Source: Candidatus Latescibacterota bacterium (GTDB lineage Bacteria; Latescibacterota; UBA2968; GCA-2709665). From it: a stretch of 5,390 nucleotides of DNA. Below, piece by piece: positions 3,726 through 5,390 of this stretch. The position numbers and the translations under genes are program-made. Numbering within the stretch: the stretch's first letter is position 1; each line of letters starts with the position of its first letter. The notes beneath the pieces were generated by a model. It saw nothing but the letters and a program-made list of their open reading frames with translations. It did not search any database and was not told where the DNA came from. The stretch is taken from positions 1 through 5,390 of the forward strand of contig JASLMQ010000574.1 of assembly GCA_030746455.1 (NCBI GenBank), written 5' to 3'.

Positions 3726-5390
3726 ATGAACGAACCTGCCAGCGAAGACCTCGGCAACGGCTTCCGCCATCACGGCGTGGCCACGCCCATCAGCAACCAC
3801 CGGGGCACCGTCGCAACCGTAGATGGCGACGGCCGGAACGTCGTGCTCCTCTGGTTGATGGACCACCGCGGATGCTACGCCGTGTTGATGATCGATGCGG
3901 AAACCGGCGAGGCGGATCAGATCCCGATCCCCTTCCCGATCGGGGATTCCCCCTTCGCCTCGATCCTCTCCACACGGAATCGGTTCTACACCCACTTCAA
4001 CGACCACTTCTGCGAGTTCGATCCTGCCAAGCGGGCCTTCACCTTCCATCACAAGACCGTTACACGCGTGGCCATGAGCATGACCGAGGACGACGACGGC
4101 GTCATCTGGGCGGCAACCTATCCCAACAGCGCCGTTGCCTCATACGACCCCGAGACCGGCGCGTTCCGCGACTACGGCAACCTCTACGATCAAAACTGGC
4201 TCCAGTACCCGCGCGCGGTTGCCGCCGACGACCAGGGCTGGATCTACTTCGGCATCGGCAGCACGGCGGGCCAGATCATCGTTCTCAACCCCGAAACCGG
4301 TGAGGCCACCCCGATCGTGCCCGAGGACGAGCGGGGCAAGGGCCACTCACCCGTGATCAGGGACACGAACGGCAAGGTCTACGGCCAGAACGTGCCAGGC
4401 GAGGATGGGACCTGGTACGAGCTCTACGGCGGGGAATGGCAGGTGCTGGATCGTGCGCCCGACCTGAACCCGAAGCCCTACGTCGCGGAAAGCCAGGGCC
4501 TCTTCCACCGCGAGTTCCCCGATGGGAAGCGACTGGCCGCCTGCGACCTCGTGGAGAGGACCCTCGTTGTCGAGGACCCGAAGTCGGGCACAAGCAAAGA
4601 GCTCAGCTTCGACTACACCAGCGAGGGCGCCCACATCATGGGCGTCGCCACCGCGCCGGGCGACACCGTCTGCGGCGGCACGGCGTTTCCGATGCGGTTC
4701 TTCAGCTACGATCCGGAAGAGGACACCTGGGTCAACCGCGCGGCGTACAGCCAGTGGAACACCGTCGTCCGGCAGGGCGACCGGTTCTTCGTTGGCGGTT
4801 ACGGTCACGGCGTCCTGCTCGAATGGGACCCGTCAAGCCCCTGGGTGCCAACCGAGACGGACAACCCGAAGTCGAACCCGCGCTACCACACCGATTGCCA
4901 TCCCGCCATCAACCGGCCCCACATGCTCCTGGCGCACCCCGACGGGAGGACCATCGTCCTCGCCGGCACCCCGGGCTACGGCTACACCGGCGGCGGCCTC
5001 TTCATCTGGGATCGGGAGACCGAGTCGGGCACGCTGCTCGAGCACACCGACATCATCCCCGAGCACAGCACGATGAGCCTTGTCGCCCTGGAAGGAGGTA
5101 AGCTCCTGGGCGGAACGACCACCATGGCGGGAACCGGGGGTGAGAAGAAGGCGGAAGAGGCGGCGCTCTACATCCTGGATCTGCCGACAAGGAAGGTCGA
5201 GTGGCAGTCGGTCGCCTTCCCGGGCGCGCAGGACTACACCGACATGTGCGCGGGACCCAACGGCGTCGTTTTCGGCTTCGCGGACAGAAAGCGCTTCTTC
5301 GTCTTCGATCACGAGCAGTGCGGAGTCGTGCACGACAGAGACGTCGAATCCGAGTTCGGCAAGACGACGTCGCACCAGGGACCACGCGTC
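3726..5390 (+). CDS. Soluble beta-propeller repeat protein, 3' end outside window
   Basis: 555 codons open from ATG to the window edge with no stop, so the C-terminus is missing. No signal peptide or membrane segment is visible, and the N-terminus (M-N-E-P-A-S-E-D) is polar, suggesting a cytoplasmic protein. The chain is a series of blade-like repeats, each with a hydrophobic strand ending in an Asp/Asn-Pro-like turn: D57 'IDAETGE', D99 'EFDPAKR', D141 'SYDPETG', N188 'VLNPETG', D284 'VEDPKSG', D329 'SYDPEED', D368 'EWDPSSP', D429 'IWDRETE', D485 'ILDLPTR', D528 'VFDHEQ'. Most spacings between neighbouring units are about 40-60 residues, as in PQQ/NHL/Kelch-like propellers. A 96-residue gap between N188 and D284 probably hides one degenerate blade. 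At least ten units means more than a usual seven- or eight-bladed ring, so possibly two propellers or a very large one. The function is not recognised: substrate or ligand binding, lactonase-like catalysis or protein scaffolding are all possible. It is divergent from the selenoprotein gene. Confidence 0.82.
   Translation, partial: MNEPASEDLGNGFRHHGVATPISNHRGTVATVDGDGRNVVLLWLMDHRGCYAVLMIDAETGEADQIPIPFPIGDSPFASILSTRNRFYTHFNDHFCEFDPAKRAFTFHHKTVTRVAMSMTEDDDGVIWAATYPNSAVASYDPETGAFRDYGNLYDQNWLQYPRAVAADDQGWIYFGIGSTAGQIIVLNPETGEATPIVPEDERGKGHSPVIRDTNGKVYGQNVPGEDGTWYELYGGEWQVLDRAPDLNPKPYVAESQGLFHREFPDGKRLAACDLVERTLVVEDPKSGTSKELSFDYTSEGAHIMGVATAPGDTVCGGTAFPMRFFSYDPEEDTWVNRAAYSQWNTVVRQGDRFFVGGYGHGVLLEWDPSSPWVPTETDNPKSNPRYHTDCHPAINRPHMLLAHPDGRTIVLAGTPGYGYTGGGLFIWDRETESGTLLEHTDIIPEHSTMSLVALEGGKLLGGTTTMAGTGGEKKAEEAALYILDLPTRKVEWQSVAFPGAQDYTDMCAGPNGVVFGFADRKRFFVFDHEQCGVVHDRDVESEFGKTTSHQGPRV

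Noticed and set aside
3671..4303. 210-codon plus-strand ORF overlapping the start of the beta-propeller gene
   Set aside because: It is extremely Arg-rich with no motif, whereas the frame starting at 3726 has a good ribosome binding site and propeller repeats.
4833..5375. Minus-strand ORFs of 110-180 codons opposite the beta-propeller gene
   Set aside because: They are shadows of the plus-strand frame, which stays open for 555 codons with repeated blade motifs; no motif is recognisable on the minus strand.

Overview
This window is a stretch of high-GC (clearly above 60 % by eye) bacterial chromosome holding four protein genes and no RNA genes, CRISPR array or insertion sequence that I can see. 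The gene set (aldo/keto reductase, type I sulfatase-like enzyme, UGSC-type selenoprotein, cytoplasmic beta-propeller) is the kind found in genomes of uncultured, degradative, sulfatase-rich bacteria (Planctomycetota, Latescibacterota, Poribacteria and similar). That taxonomic guess comes from gene content only and is weak. TGA is the normal stop of the first gene, so TGA is not reassigned throughout this genome.

Layout. Positions 1-269 (+) hold the C-terminal end of an aldo/keto reductase, followed by a 10-bp GC-rich hairpin at 296-321. Positions 369-1772 (+) hold a complete 467-aa sulfatase-superfamily enzyme whose nucleophile motif has threonine where formylglycine-generating Cys/Ser is expected. 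Its stop codon runs into a perfect 14-bp hairpin (1772-1802) and a short 7-bp tandem repeat (1806-1833). This short gap separates it from a convergent gene at 1840-3495 (-).

The minus-strand gene is the highlight. A conventional reading breaks it into a 101-aa and a roughly 430-aa ORF in the same frame, separated by one TGA. Read through, it is a single 551-aa two-domain protein of the UGSC (seleno)protein type. The TGA is the selenocysteine of a U-S-T-C redox motif, and a SECIS-like hairpin begins one nucleotide after the TGA. It would be missed or called a pseudogene by standard annotation, and a longer antisense ORF covers the same region.

A 230-bp divergent intergenic region (3496-3725) with a 7+2+7 palindrome and candidate promoter elements separates the selenoprotein from a plus-strand gene (3726 to the window end, open). 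That gene encodes a soluble beta-propeller protein with at least ten recurrent 'xxDPETG'-like blade motifs.

How the genes work together cannot be established from the window. The aldo/keto reductase and sulfatase could be co-transcribed. The selenoprotein and propeller share a divergent control region and may be co-regulated. A role in oxidative or hydrolytic breakdown of an organic substrate is plausible but is inference only.
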